Of a stretch of 13,907 nt of DNA, positions 1 to 7,810 are shown one piece after another. The DNA is from Basidiobolus heterosporus B8920 (Eukaryota > Basidiobolomycota > Basidiobolomycetes > Basidiobolales > Basidiobolaceae): assembly GCA_000697455.1 (NCBI GenBank), contig JNET01033031.1, positions 1 to 13,907 on the forward strand. Direction: 5' to 3'. Positions within the stretch are counted from its first letter, which is position 1. Every line of letters starts with the position of its first letter. A program made the translations under genes and the position numbers. The notes beneath the pieces were generated by a model. That model saw only the letters and a list, made by a program, of their open reading frames with translations, did not search any database and was not told the DNA's origin.

Positions 1-340
1 GTACCTTCACTTGATGGTTTATTGTAATAAAGAAAGGTATTTATACCTTTTGTTAAAGCTAAATAAAAAACTATTACAAACTATTCTAGAGGGTTCTAAA
101 AATATACTGTAGAAGTTTCAGCTCATTTGAACATGTTTAAGATTTCTCATAAATTCAACATTTCATAATCTTGTAATTAATCCAAACTGATGTTACGCAT
201 TTCAACTTCTCCATATATCTCATAAATACAAAATATAAGTTATATACCTAATTATATGAATACTTGGGTGCTAAACCAACTTAATTTTAACAGTAATAAC
301 TCCCAGAATCTCACAGCAGAATAATCAATGTTCATTTCTA
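1..340. other. AT-rich gene-free stretch at left edge
   Basis: No reading frame of any length and no RNA gene is visible. The stretch is AT-rich. It holds one perfect short inverted repeat: 8-bp arms at 33-40 and 43-50 around a 2-nt centre (AAAGGTAT/ATACCTTT). Read on the minus strand, the first 60 bases carry a TATAAATA-like box followed by an AATAAA-like hexamer. This is compatible with, but does not prove, the edge of a long terminal repeat cut off by the window. Confidence 0.5.
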
Positions 341-344
341 TGGT

Positions 345-965
345 TATTCAAACACCAGGTACTTTTTAGGAGGCTTTTCATCTGGGTTTATTCAAATTCT
401 ACCATCAATCTGGTTTTTCTACAAGTCTTTGATCATTGAAGAGGTACCTGGTTGATTCTAAATGGTTTGATAACTCAATATTCATAATAGGGCTAATACA
501 AGTGCTAATATGAGTGGTTCATTGTTGAACCATTCATATAAGGTCAGCAAACCAACATGGTCTGTTGAAGCTCAACTTGATGAAAATCAGGAACAGAGAT
601 CTTCAGAATGGGTCAGTAATGGAACTATAAAATAAAGCAGAAACCTTAATGGTACAGAATTTCATGTAGTTGATATGGTCAAGTAGATTAGTATGCACTT
701 AAATGGATTCCAGGAAAACCTGTGGCTTGGCATGCAATTTGTGATAGGTGTTAAGGTCGCAAATAACAATGTACAACAAGTTATGCAACACATGTGCACC
801 ACTCTGATTCATATGAATAGAAAAGCTACTTGCATATGTGGTACAATAGATAGGTGGATTCTAGTGGGAAGCAGAAATGGAGGATCGATCATTTGGATGG
901 AAAACGTGACTGATATGTGGGGTCAAGACTGGTGGAATGATATACTTATAATGAATCTATAACTA
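345..965 (+). mobile_element. Fossil Ty1/copia-like retroelement fragment (RT end and RNase H)
   Basis: This is a decayed piece of a Ty1/copia-type pol region. What I see, in order on the + strand: a YFLG motif near 359-370, typical of the end of copia reverse transcriptase; a 'SKPT' thumb-like motif near 548; and from about 720 to 930 a faint match to the stretch joining reverse transcriptase to RNase H, including an FVIGV-like segment, a conserved His, a GT-D segment (copia 'YLKGT') and a D-x-W-G-x-D-W-like segment (copia 'DADWAGD'). The spacing between the landmarks fits copia pol. The element is broken in several places and lacks gag, protease, integrase and recognisable LTRs in the window. 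Similarity is weak, which suggests an old insertion. Assignment to copia is inference from motif order and spacing. Confidence 0.55.
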
Positions 966-1063
966 GATACTTGATGTGAGAAGAAGAGGAATCCGTGGGA
1001 TTCTTGCTATCAGGTCGATGTTGAGGGAAGTGTATGGGATTGTTTGACTTCGGTAAATTCCAT

Positions 1064-1134
1064 ATTCACACCTGTGAGTATGTGAATTTCAAGAAATATT
1101 CACTCGACGATTCACTGAATTGTTCAGAAAATTC
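1064..1134 (+). promoter_or_regulatory. Heat-shock-element-like half-sites upstream of the carrier
   Basis: Within 250 bp of the carrier start there is a 7-bp inverted repeat (ATTCACA at 1064-1070, TGTGAAT at 1081-1087). Alternating TTC and GAA triplets follow: TTC 1088-1090, GAA 1093-1095, TTC 1099-1101, and GAAAATTC at 1127-1134 directly followed by another TTC. A classical heat-shock element alternates nGAAn and nTTCn every 5 bp. Here only two-unit stretches keep the exact spacing, so a functional site is only suggested. Confidence 0.25.
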
Positions 1135-1223
1135 TTCACACGTCGTTGATTTAATTTAAGCTCCTTGTTCAAATGATCTATCACCTATCACTCATCACCC
1201 CTACAATACCCTACTGACCCGCA

Positions 1224-1233
1224 TTTAATATAA
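1224..1233 (+). promoter_or_regulatory. TATA-like box of the carrier gene
   Basis: TTTAATATAA lies about 80 bp before the chosen start codon at 1313 and just upstream of the pyrimidine-rich array. Position and composition fit a TATA element, and the CT-rich tract that follows is typical of fungal initiation regions. Confidence 0.35.
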
Positions 1234-1249
1234 GAAGCGATACCTCATT

Positions 1250-1277
1250 CTCCCCTCTCCCCTCTCCCCTCTCCCCT
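1250..1277 (+). repeat. Four perfect tandem copies of CTCCCCT (STRE-like)
   Basis: The units are 1250-1256, 1257-1263, 1264-1270 and 1271-1277. Each contains CCCCT, the reverse complement of AGGGG, which is the stress response element bound by Msn2/Msn4-type zinc-finger factors in yeast. The array ends 35 bp before the carrier ATG, so it could be core promoter or 5' leader. A plain pyrimidine tract or microsatellite is the alternative reading. Confidence 0.7.
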
Positions 1278-1312
1278 TAATTGACACTGACTTCTTGAGC
1301 GACCTTTCTACC

Positions 1313-2552
1313 ATGTTAGCTCCATCCGTATCCATCGAAAAGGAGAGAAACTTTTTCCAGCGTCATGAGACATTTTCGAGGTTTGCTTTTGGCGGGGTGT
1401 CTTGTACGACTGCTGCCTTAGTGACTAACCCAGTAGATGTCATGAAAGTTCGTTTACAGTTGGTTGGTGAGCGTAGTCACCACCCTACTTCAGCTGTTGC
1501 CACCTTAAACCACGGCACTTCCCATAGCTTTTCTCCACCCATAGCTCGATCCAATACTGCTATTCCTGTCAATGGAACAATCCCTGCCATCCCCTTGAAC
1601 GTCAAAACCACAGGAGGTGGGATATTCAATCGCCTAAATCAAGCTCGCCTATTGTTGGTTCAGGAAGCTGGTAGTGGGTATGGGTTCTTATATAAGGGCG
1701 TAGTGCCCGCTCTGCTACGTGAAGGAAGCTACTCCACCATCAGGTACCACTAGACTCATGCGTACTTACCGCACCTCTTTCCTAACCATTCAATTTCAGG
1801 GTTGGACTGTATGAGACTTTTAAAAATCTTTTAGTCACTCCCGAGACACAAAACAAACCACTTCCACTATGGAAGAAGATCGTGGCCGGAGGATCGGCTG
1901 GAGCTATTGGGTCGGCCATTGCCAACCCAACTGACCTGGTTAAAGGTATACAAGGGATTCCACTGAGCGTAGGGCCTACGAACTAAACAATCAAATCTCT
2001 CTTTAGTCAGGATGCAAGCTAAATCCGATGTTGTGAAATACAAATCGACTCTCGATGCGTTCGTTCGAATTTATCGTGAAGAAGGTGGAATCCGAGGGCT
2101 GTATCGAGGAGTGGGTCCAACCACCCAGCGAGCAATTCTTTTGACCTCCTCTCAGCTACCCAGTTACGATCAATCCAAACAAATGTTGTTAGGCTTCGGC
2201 TATCGAGGGGACTCGATTAACACTCACTTCTTGGCCTCCTTCATGGCAGGTAACGGTTGCATTGTCCATCTTCATTTACTAGTGCCACTCTAACCAAAAT
2301 CGTTGACTAGGCTTCGTTTGCTCCATTACCACCTCGCCCATCGACTTGGTCAAGTCTAGGCTCATGCTTCAGAAAGACAAGAACAAATACCGTGGAATGT
2401 GGGACTGTGCGTTGCAGACGGTCAAGTATGAAGGATTCCTGGGATTGTACAGGGGCTTTTTGATGAACTGGTTAAGATTAGGTCCCCATACTATAGTTAC
2501 CTTCATGATCTTTGAAAAACTTCGTCACCTTGCTGGCATTAAGCCCTTATGA
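1313..2552 (+). CDS. Mitochondrial carrier (SLC25 family, UCP/dicarboxylate-like)
   Basis: Exons are 1313-1743, 1800-1945, 2007-2249 and 2311-2552, giving 353 residues. The introns are 56, 61 and 61 nt, all GT-AG. SLC25 proteins carry metabolites or protons across the inner mitochondrial membrane through six helices in three repeats. The three signature motifs are visible: PVDVMKVRLQ (40-49), PTDLVKVRMQ (187-196) and PIDLVKSRL (283-291). The last helix has RLGPHTIVTF, as in dicarboxylate and uncoupling-protein-like carriers, and 'REGSYSTIR' also fits that group. The substrate cannot be read from this. The first two signatures are 147 residues apart instead of about 100, owing to a Ser/Thr/Pro-rich insertion (about 55-103) in the first matrix loop. 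The ATG at 1313 has A at -3. The frame runs six codons further upstream to 1295 but offers no ATG there. Confidence 0.93.
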
Positions 2553-3102
2553 TTCCCAGTAACTCAGCACATTCTCTGTACATACAATTAAACTGGACTT
2601 TGTACCTCGTAGTCATTTACTAGATGGAGAGTCAGAGTTAGTTCTAGATGGGACCACGTGTATGGAAGTATGGGAAGTGTGTCAGGATTAGGGGATCTGA
2701 GAAGGAGTAGTGAGATCGGGTCGGGACTGTTTATGCACGACCTGCTTAGTTCCGATTCACGAAGGTAGAGAACAGTCACATTGATAGCAACCATTTTACG
2801 GTAGCCGGTAGACAAATGGTTTGAAACGTGCAGATGTACAAGAGAGCATTTCCATTGGCCACCCCTGGCGTGAATTCATGTTATCTCCGAATGTATCGCC
2901 GTTTGAGAACAACCCTATCGGAGGAAATTCGCATGGCTCCTTTAAAAGTCCTTCATGCTCCGCCCCATTGACAAAGGGTTATATGGTTTAAACTTGAACT
3001 CTGTCTATATTTACTTTTCTTCTTTTGTGAATAGTCTGACCACGCCTGTTAAATCTTCTAAATTTTGCTTCGTTGTTTCTTAATCACTTTCACCAAGTAA
3101 AT
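2553..3102. other. Intergenic region, carrier 3' end to coiled-coil gene promoter
   Basis: No supported gene. No clear AATAAA follows the carrier stop; an ATTAAA-type signal (CAATTAAAC near 2587) could serve. Possible promoter sites of the next gene are a palindromic E-box CACGTG at 2655-2660, an inverted CCAAT box (ATTGG) at 2854-2858, a CCCCT pentamer at 2862-2866 and a TATA-like TTATATGG near 2980. These are short matches that could arise by chance. A 75-codon minus-strand frame (2588-2815) has no recognisable features and is not annotated. Confidence 0.4.
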
Positions 3103-3172
3103 GTAAGTGCGAGATGTGTGTGACATTCAGTTAGCTTGATTCATCCTAATTTCTGTCTGCTTCCATGTTCAG
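3103..3172 (+). other. Probable intron in the 5' leader of the coiled-coil gene
   Basis: A textbook donor GTAAGT at 3103, a CTAAT branch-like sequence at 3146-3150, a pyrimidine-rich stretch and an acceptor TTCAG ending at 3172 define a 70-nt intron, the same size as the coding introns here. Sequence on both sides has stops in all relevant frames, so it would lie in untranslated leader. Removing it makes the ATG at 3209 the first AUG after the junction, which supports that start. Confidence 0.5.
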
Positions 3173-3208
3173 CCACTCTTCTACAAGTAACCCCGGTATT
3201 CAACTGGA

Positions 3209-4627
3209 ATGAATGAGACTAGACTCGCACGGATGCCATCCTTTGAGCTATTTGCCGTAAGCCAGGAGATGGAAAAGATTCAAAACGAAAATATCAGAGT
3301 AATGTCCATTTCCCCCTTCCCATTGCACTCGTATGAATCACTGACCAACCCTCACCCAGTTACTTACGCAGCTTCAAGAGTTTACCGATACCAACCATAG
3401 TTTGTTGGAAGAGAATGCCTTTTGCAAGAAAAAATACGCGGCAATTCAACAGGATGTCCAGACTGCACGTAATATGTACACCCGATTGGAAACCCAACTA
3501 TTTATCAGTGATGGTCAATTAGAAGACCTAAGAAAGGAGAACATTGCCTTGGTCCGTCGCTCAAAGGAGGTTGAGAAGAAGCTTGAAATGGAAACCAAAG
3601 AGATGGAACGTGAGAGACTTTTGATGTCGGAAAAGTTGACTTCGCTCCAAACCCAACTACGAAGGTTAAAGATTCGCTCGGCCCCACCGCCGGCCCGAAG
3701 CGATACTAGCCTCGAAAACTCGTCGAGAAATCCTGCCGATGAGTTCAAAGATATCTTCCGAGAGAATAGCATTTTAAATAAAACTGTCAAGAGTCAAGAT
3801 AAGCTAATCCTAGAGTTGAGAGAAGAGTTGGAGAAATCCAAACAAGCTACCCAGGCTGCGGTGTCTCGGTGTCAAGAATACTCCTTACGAATCGTATCCC
3901 TAGACAACGAGAAGCAACAGATCAAACGGGTCAACCTGACTCTTATGGAAGAAAACGAATCTTATCAAGTCTTGCTGCATGAAAAAACCATGAGCGGTAG
4001 CTTTATGTTGAACCCAATCTTGCAGGTAACTTGATCCACTATTCATATAGAAACTCATAGAAATTCCTCATTTCTGATTCATATCTGATTGTCTAGCATC
4101 GAATCGACTCTAACGAAGATGATGAGGGCTTGGGTTGCTTGGCCAAGGAAATCCTTTCCGCACCCACTTCTCCTACAACTGCCGATTTTGATACCACCTA
4201 TACAATCGAGAAACTTAGAGATGATATTGGTACGTTTAGGGATGAAAATCGTACCTTAAAAGACGAAAATAAGGCTTTAGCCCTCTACATCAACAAAATC
4301 TTGACTCGAATCTTGGAAAGTGGTCAGTTGGAGATTGTATTGAGTTCCGACTACAAAGCTCCTAGTCCAAAGCTTGAGGGTGATAAATTGTCTGCAGATG
4401 TCCCTAGTGATAAAGGCCGTGTCTCGTTTGAGGTAAAAGAAGAAACTCCAGACAAAAAGGTCAATAAAGGAAGGTCTAGACGCTCTCAGTCCATGAGTGA
4501 TCAAAATACTCCGGCTCCTGGGGGAGTCGCAGGTGGTTTCCGCGCTGCCTGGAAGCGCATGAGTGTTAGTGGATGGAAAGCCGGCTCACTAAGCACTATC
4601 AATGATGGCGATAATCCCATCAACTAA
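3209..4627 (+). CDS. Conserved fungal-type coiled-coil protein, function unknown
   Basis: Exons are 3209-3298, 3372-4025 and 4097-4627, giving 424 residues. The two phase-0 introns are 73 and 71 nt, and joining them keeps the helical pattern unbroken (NENIR|LQEF and NPILQ|HRID). Residues about 18-235 are charged, Leu-spaced coiled coil, and a second short coil spans about 275-325. Two segments look like family hallmarks: ENESYQ (224-229) at the end of the first coil and ALALYINKIL (308-317) in the second. I recall similar 'ENESYQ...LYINKI' proteins, unnamed, in other fungi, but cannot name a gene. The tail is Ser/Pro-rich and basic (KK-x4-RSRR at 368-377, a possible nuclear signal) and ends with a Trp-containing patch near 393-407. 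There is no membrane segment or enzyme motif. A scaffold or cytoskeletal role is only a guess. The start is the first ATG after an in-frame stop at 3188. Confidence 0.85.
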
Positions 4628-4845
4628 ACATATAAGAAAGCACTTTGCCATATATTTTTTTGTCAGGTTTCACTTTGTAAAGCCCACTTAGAATCTTAAG
4701 TATCCAATATACCTAGGAGCATACATGGAGAGAAATAATAAACAAAAACTTGTCAACCGCTATCCATTTGTGGAGCAAGCATTGATTTTGCTTCCTGGTC
4801 ATTATAGAAATCTAAACTTTTATGTTTGGTTTGTTTCTTTGATTT
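4628..4845. other. 3' flank of the coiled-coil gene
   Basis: AT-rich, with no gene or repeat recognised apart from the poly(A) signal listed separately. Confidence 0.5.
4737..4742 (+). terminator. Poly(A) signal of the coiled-coil gene
   Basis: AATAAA, 110 nt after the stop codon, in an A-rich setting. This is the first AATAAA after the gene. Confidence 0.45.
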
Positions 4846-4886
4846 GATGAAAGTGACCCCTTGTGAGGCCAGGAAAAAATTGGGAA
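4846..4886 (+). repeat. Left terminal inverted repeat
   Basis: It begins GATGAAAGTGACC and ends AATTGGGAA. It pairs with 5178-5218 at 36 of 41 positions. Confidence 0.75.
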
Positions 4887-4899
4887 AACTCCATTGAAT

Positions 4900-4964
4900 G
4901 TTCCCCCTCCACGGAAATCTTTAGTAAAAGGCGAAAGATTTATCCGACTAAATGAAGAGGGAAC
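4900..4964 (+). repeat. Hairpin inside the left part of the inverted-repeat element
   Basis: AAATCTTT (4915-4922) pairs perfectly with AAAGATTT (4934-4941). CGG (4912-4914) pairs with CCG (4944-4946), and GTTCCCCCTC (4900-4909) pairs imperfectly with GAGGGAAC (4957-4964). GGGAA occurs on both sides (4882-4886 and 4959-4963), which may be a small target duplication around an inserted hairpin. Confidence 0.5.
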
Positions 4965-5177
4965 TGGAGCGATAATGACAAATCCGTTTGCCTGACCAAG
5001 TTAAATACTCGACCATGATTGATTATGAATTATGGGAGAATTCGACTAATTGAAAGGATCAAGTGATTTTGCATTTCAAACATAATACGGTCAAATTTTG
5101 AATGAAGTGTCCCATAATTTCTAGTTCTGGTGAAATGGTATAAAATGGGATTTGAGAAATGGAATGATCATTATCGC

Positions 5178-5218
5178 TTCCCAATTTTTTTCCGACCTCA
5201 CAAGAGGTCACTCTCATC
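5178..5218 (-). repeat. Right terminal inverted repeat
   Basis: Reverse complement begins GATGAGAGTGACC and ends AATTGGGAA. Its five differences from the left copy are all A/G or C/T. Confidence 0.75.
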
Positions 5219-5625
5219 ATCACAATATTAAATCAAATTGAATGTAACTCTTAGGACACGTTCGACAGTGTAATCCAATTATGAGCTAAATGGGCGTAGC
5301 TAATGAGAATTTTGGATGGCAATTTACGGTGCATATCAGTCTACATGTAAACAAATGTCGTCTTGCTCTCACCCATTGAAGTAATGGCAGTTTATCGCTA
5401 ACAAATCCATACTACACAATACCTAATATACTGCTACTAAATATAACCAGAAAATAAGAATATTCTCCACTGGGAAGATGAAGCTGAAGTAATGGCTCAT
5501 CATGAATCATCTGGACGTGATTAATTTTCACCACCTAGATTCAAGGTAGAAATCCCTATATTTATGGGAATTCTCACAATCCAATTTATTCTTGTCTTGA
5601 TTCGTGAGGTAATTTGTGATTCAAG
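5219..5625 (+). promoter_or_regulatory. Upstream region of the acyl-CoA synthetase gene
   Basis: Noncoding. It holds a CCAAT box at 5275-5279, a 12-bp direct repeat (listed separately) and a TATATTTA box at 5557-5564, 62 bp before the ATG. The TATA box forms the 9-nt centre of an imperfect inverted repeat, GAAATCCC (5549-5556) against GGGAATTC (5566-5573), pairing at 7 of 8 positions. Confidence 0.5.
5377..5496 (+). repeat. 12-bp direct repeat TGAAGTAATGGC in the promoter
   Basis: Two exact copies, at 5377-5388 and 5485-5496, 108 bp apart start to start. An exact 12-mer twice in about 400 bp is unlikely by chance, so it could be a paired factor-binding site or a trace of a duplication. I do not recognise the motif. 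Confidence 0.45.
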
Positions 5626-7529
5626 ATGTTACATACTTCTCCTTATGCTCCCGTAGAGTTTCCTGATATCGATCTTTTCTCTTATCTTTTCGAGAATCCT
5701 CCATCTTTTTTATCCAAGGAGAGTGTGGTGATCATCGATTCAAAAACTAAACTTCAAACAACCTTTGGTCAACTCGAGAAATTTTCTTTAGCGTTTGCTA
5801 GAGAGGCTCAGCGTATTGGTATTGTTAAGGGTGACGTGGTTGCCATCTATTCTGGGAATAACGTAAGTTTGAACCCCGACCTCAATCTTGGCTTTGGCCC
5901 TAACCTACCCGCAAGGAACTAAGACTTTCTACTTGTGACTAGTATTTGTATTCAAGTGTTTGCTTTGGGACGGTAGCCATTGGTTAGACCTATTTGTCTT
6001 GGGTATTTGGGTGGCTGTTTCTAAACATAAGTTCTTATAGGAGGCATTGTGGCACCCATCAATCCAGCTCTAAAAGCCGCCGAAACCTACGCTTGCTTTT
6101 CACAACTCTTACCCAAAGTTATTGTTACCGAAACTCAACACTTGTCGAAGGTTCGAGATGTTTTGGAGCGTTGTCAACTTGAAACTTGTCAGATATATGT
6201 TTTTGATTCTCTTGAGCAAGCCAAAGCGAGTATGGAGGTAAAGGTATGGACGCAGGTGAACGCGAAAGCTGTCCTAGAACTTGAGTTTGATGAGTCTTTC
6301 CAACGCCCTCACGTATCACCTCTCGAAGTGGCCTATATCTGCTTCTCTTCTGGAACTTCAGGTTAGACCTCTCGTTGAGCTCGCACTCGCACCTCAGAGA
6401 ATAACCCGTATTTTCAGGTCTTCCTAAAGGAGTACAATTAACTCACAGAAACATTGTGAGCAATGTAGCACAGCAACTAGGGCCCTTTGAGCATCCTGAG
6501 AAACCCGATGTCTACATAGGTGTATTGCCCTTTTATCATATATTTGGACTTAATTGTCTCCTTCACATGCTACTGAAATTGGTAAGTACCCGTTTATTCT
6601 TTGAATACGTGATCTTCTTGGATTGACTAGAGCTTTCAACTGCTTAGAACGCAACACTAGTCGTGATGCCAAAGTTCGAGTTCTTATCCTTTCTACGTGC
6701 TATTGAGGAGTATCGAGTCACTATAGCACGCATTGCTCCACCGATCGCGGTATTGCTTTCCAAACGTCATGAGGTCCAGAATTTCGATCTTTCTTCTTTG
6801 AGGGCTTTGCGTTGTGGGGCTGCACCTTTGGGTCCAGGTATATGCGAGGATATTGCTCGTAAACTACCCCATTGTAACATGAAACAGGGCTATGGCCTTA
6901 CAGAGGCCTCTCCGGTGATCACTTACATGAATGACAAGTCGGTGGTCATGGGGAGTATTGGTTACCTTTTGCCAAATCAAGTCGCTTTGATCAAGTCACC
7001 TTCCGGTGAGTGCTTGGGAATTGATGAAGAGGGGGAACTCTGGGTTAAGGGCCCAAACGTCATGCATGGTTACCACAAGAACCCAGAAGCCACCGCCGAG
7101 GCTGTGGATGAAAAGGGGTTTCTACATACCGGGGATGTGGCCAAGTTTGATCAGCATGGAAATCTGTTTATCACGGATAGGCTGAAGGAAATGATAAAAT
7201 ATAACGGGTATCAAGTGGCCCCTGCGGAGCTGGAAGCCCTACTCCTAACCCACCCGTATGTGTCGGATGCGGGTGTCATTGGTGTGCAATGTCCGAGACG
7301 ACTTACCGAAATCCCAAAAGCGTACGTCGTCCTCAAGCCAGATGTCGCCCCGTCAGAGGAAACGCGTCAAATCGTGATGCGGTTCGTAGCTGAGAATATT
7401 GCTACCTACAAATGGATCCGCGGTGGAATCGAGTTTGTCAAATACATACCCAAATCACCATCTGGTAAACTGTTGCGTAGGGAGTTGAGACAATGGGAAA
7501 AGAAATCTGGTGTATTTTCCAAGTTGTGA
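5626..7529 (+). CDS. Peroxisomal 4-coumarate-CoA-ligase-like acyl-CoA synthetase
   Basis: Exons are 5626-5862, 5943-5982, 6041-6361, 6418-6581 and 6648-7529, giving 547 residues. The introns are 80, 58, 56 and 66 nt, and the second exon is only 40 nt. ANL-family enzymes adenylate a carboxylic acid with ATP and then form the CoA thioester. All core motifs are intact: P-loop SSGTSGLPKG (195-204), YGLTEASP (336-343), TGD (415-417), ITDRLKEMIKYNG with the hinge at about 429-441, and the catalytic Lys in PSGKLLRREL (K528). Length is normal for the 4CL/firefly-luciferase branch. The protein ends in SKL, a canonical PTS1, so import into peroxisomes is expected. Fatty acids, phenylacetate or hydroxycinnamates are candidate substrates; the sequence does not decide. 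The ATG has A at -3 and follows a TATA box by 62 bp. Confidence 0.95.
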
Positions 7530-7550
7530 TCCCTTTTGTGTATACTTTTT

Positions 7551-7556
7551 AATAAA
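7551..7556 (+). terminator. Poly(A) signal of the acyl-CoA synthetase gene
   Basis: AATAAA only 21 nt after the stop codon, implying a very short 3' untranslated region. Confidence 0.5.
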
Positions 7557-7810
7557 ATTCCCGTTATGATGTTTTCCTTGGATGGATTAAATCAATCTTA
7601 TATGATGGTCAATCAAAGCTTCATTCGAAATCTGCTAAAATTGTTGGATCAAAACCATGGGATTCTGGAATTTACAAAGCAGAAAGAAAAAAAAGTGTTT
7701 TCTTTTTTTTTCGTTTTTTTCTATCTAAAACCGGTGAGTGGACTCCAAAGTAAGCTTAGTGTTTCCAAGTCGAAGCCTAGCGAAGCAACTCAACAACACT
7801 AGATTTCACG
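7557..7810 (+). promoter_or_regulatory. Short intergenic promoter region of UTP10
   Basis: About 250 bp without a supported gene. It carries a poly(dA) run at 7687-7694 and poly(dT) runs at 7703-7711 and 7714-7720. Such dA:dT tracts often keep fungal promoters of ribosome-biogenesis genes free of nucleosomes. A possible leader intron has donor GTGAGT at 7734 and acceptor CACTAG ending at 7802, 69 nt, but it lacks a pyrimidine tract and is uncertain. Confidence 0.4.

Larger units (their letters stand above)
4846..5218. mobile_element. MITE-like non-autonomous DNA element with 41-bp TIRs
   Basis: The ends are inverted copies of each other (4846-4886 against 5178-5218): 36 of 41 positions pair with no gap, and all five differences are transitions. 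The body is 373 bp, noncoding and rich in secondary structure. Further inverted matches lie inside: AGCGATAATGA at 4968-4978 against its complement at 5168-5178, and AATTATGGGA near 5028-5038 against TCCCATAATT near 5110. No transposase is encoded, so it would depend on an autonomous relative elsewhere. I find no clear target-site duplication, so the superfamily is open; long TIRs could fit a Mutator-like or other TIR group. A cruciform-forming regulatory region is the alternative. The exact ends may be a few bases further out. Confidence 0.65.

Noticed and set aside
1-60. Minus-strand TATAAATA and AATAAA-like pair, as in an LTR
   Set aside because: Only one end could be in the window, no second copy or terminal dinucleotide is visible, and such AT-rich motifs are common. 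Kept only as a remark.
515-532. 7-bp perfect inverted repeat TGGTTCA/TGAACCA
   Set aside because: A short palindrome inside the fossil retroelement region; expected by chance at this scale and not linked to any gene.
1295-1312. Upstream extension of the carrier starting at TTG
   Set aside because: Non-ATG initiation is rare in fungal nuclear genes, and the ATG at 1313 has a good context.
2588-2815. 75-codon minus-strand open frame
   Set aside because: No recognisable motif, it lies in an expected untranslated or promoter region, and open frames of this length arise by chance.
7536-7802. 88-codon frame between the synthetase and UTP10
   Set aside because: It opens with TTG, is low in complexity around the A and T runs, and overlaps the poly(A) signal of the upstream gene.
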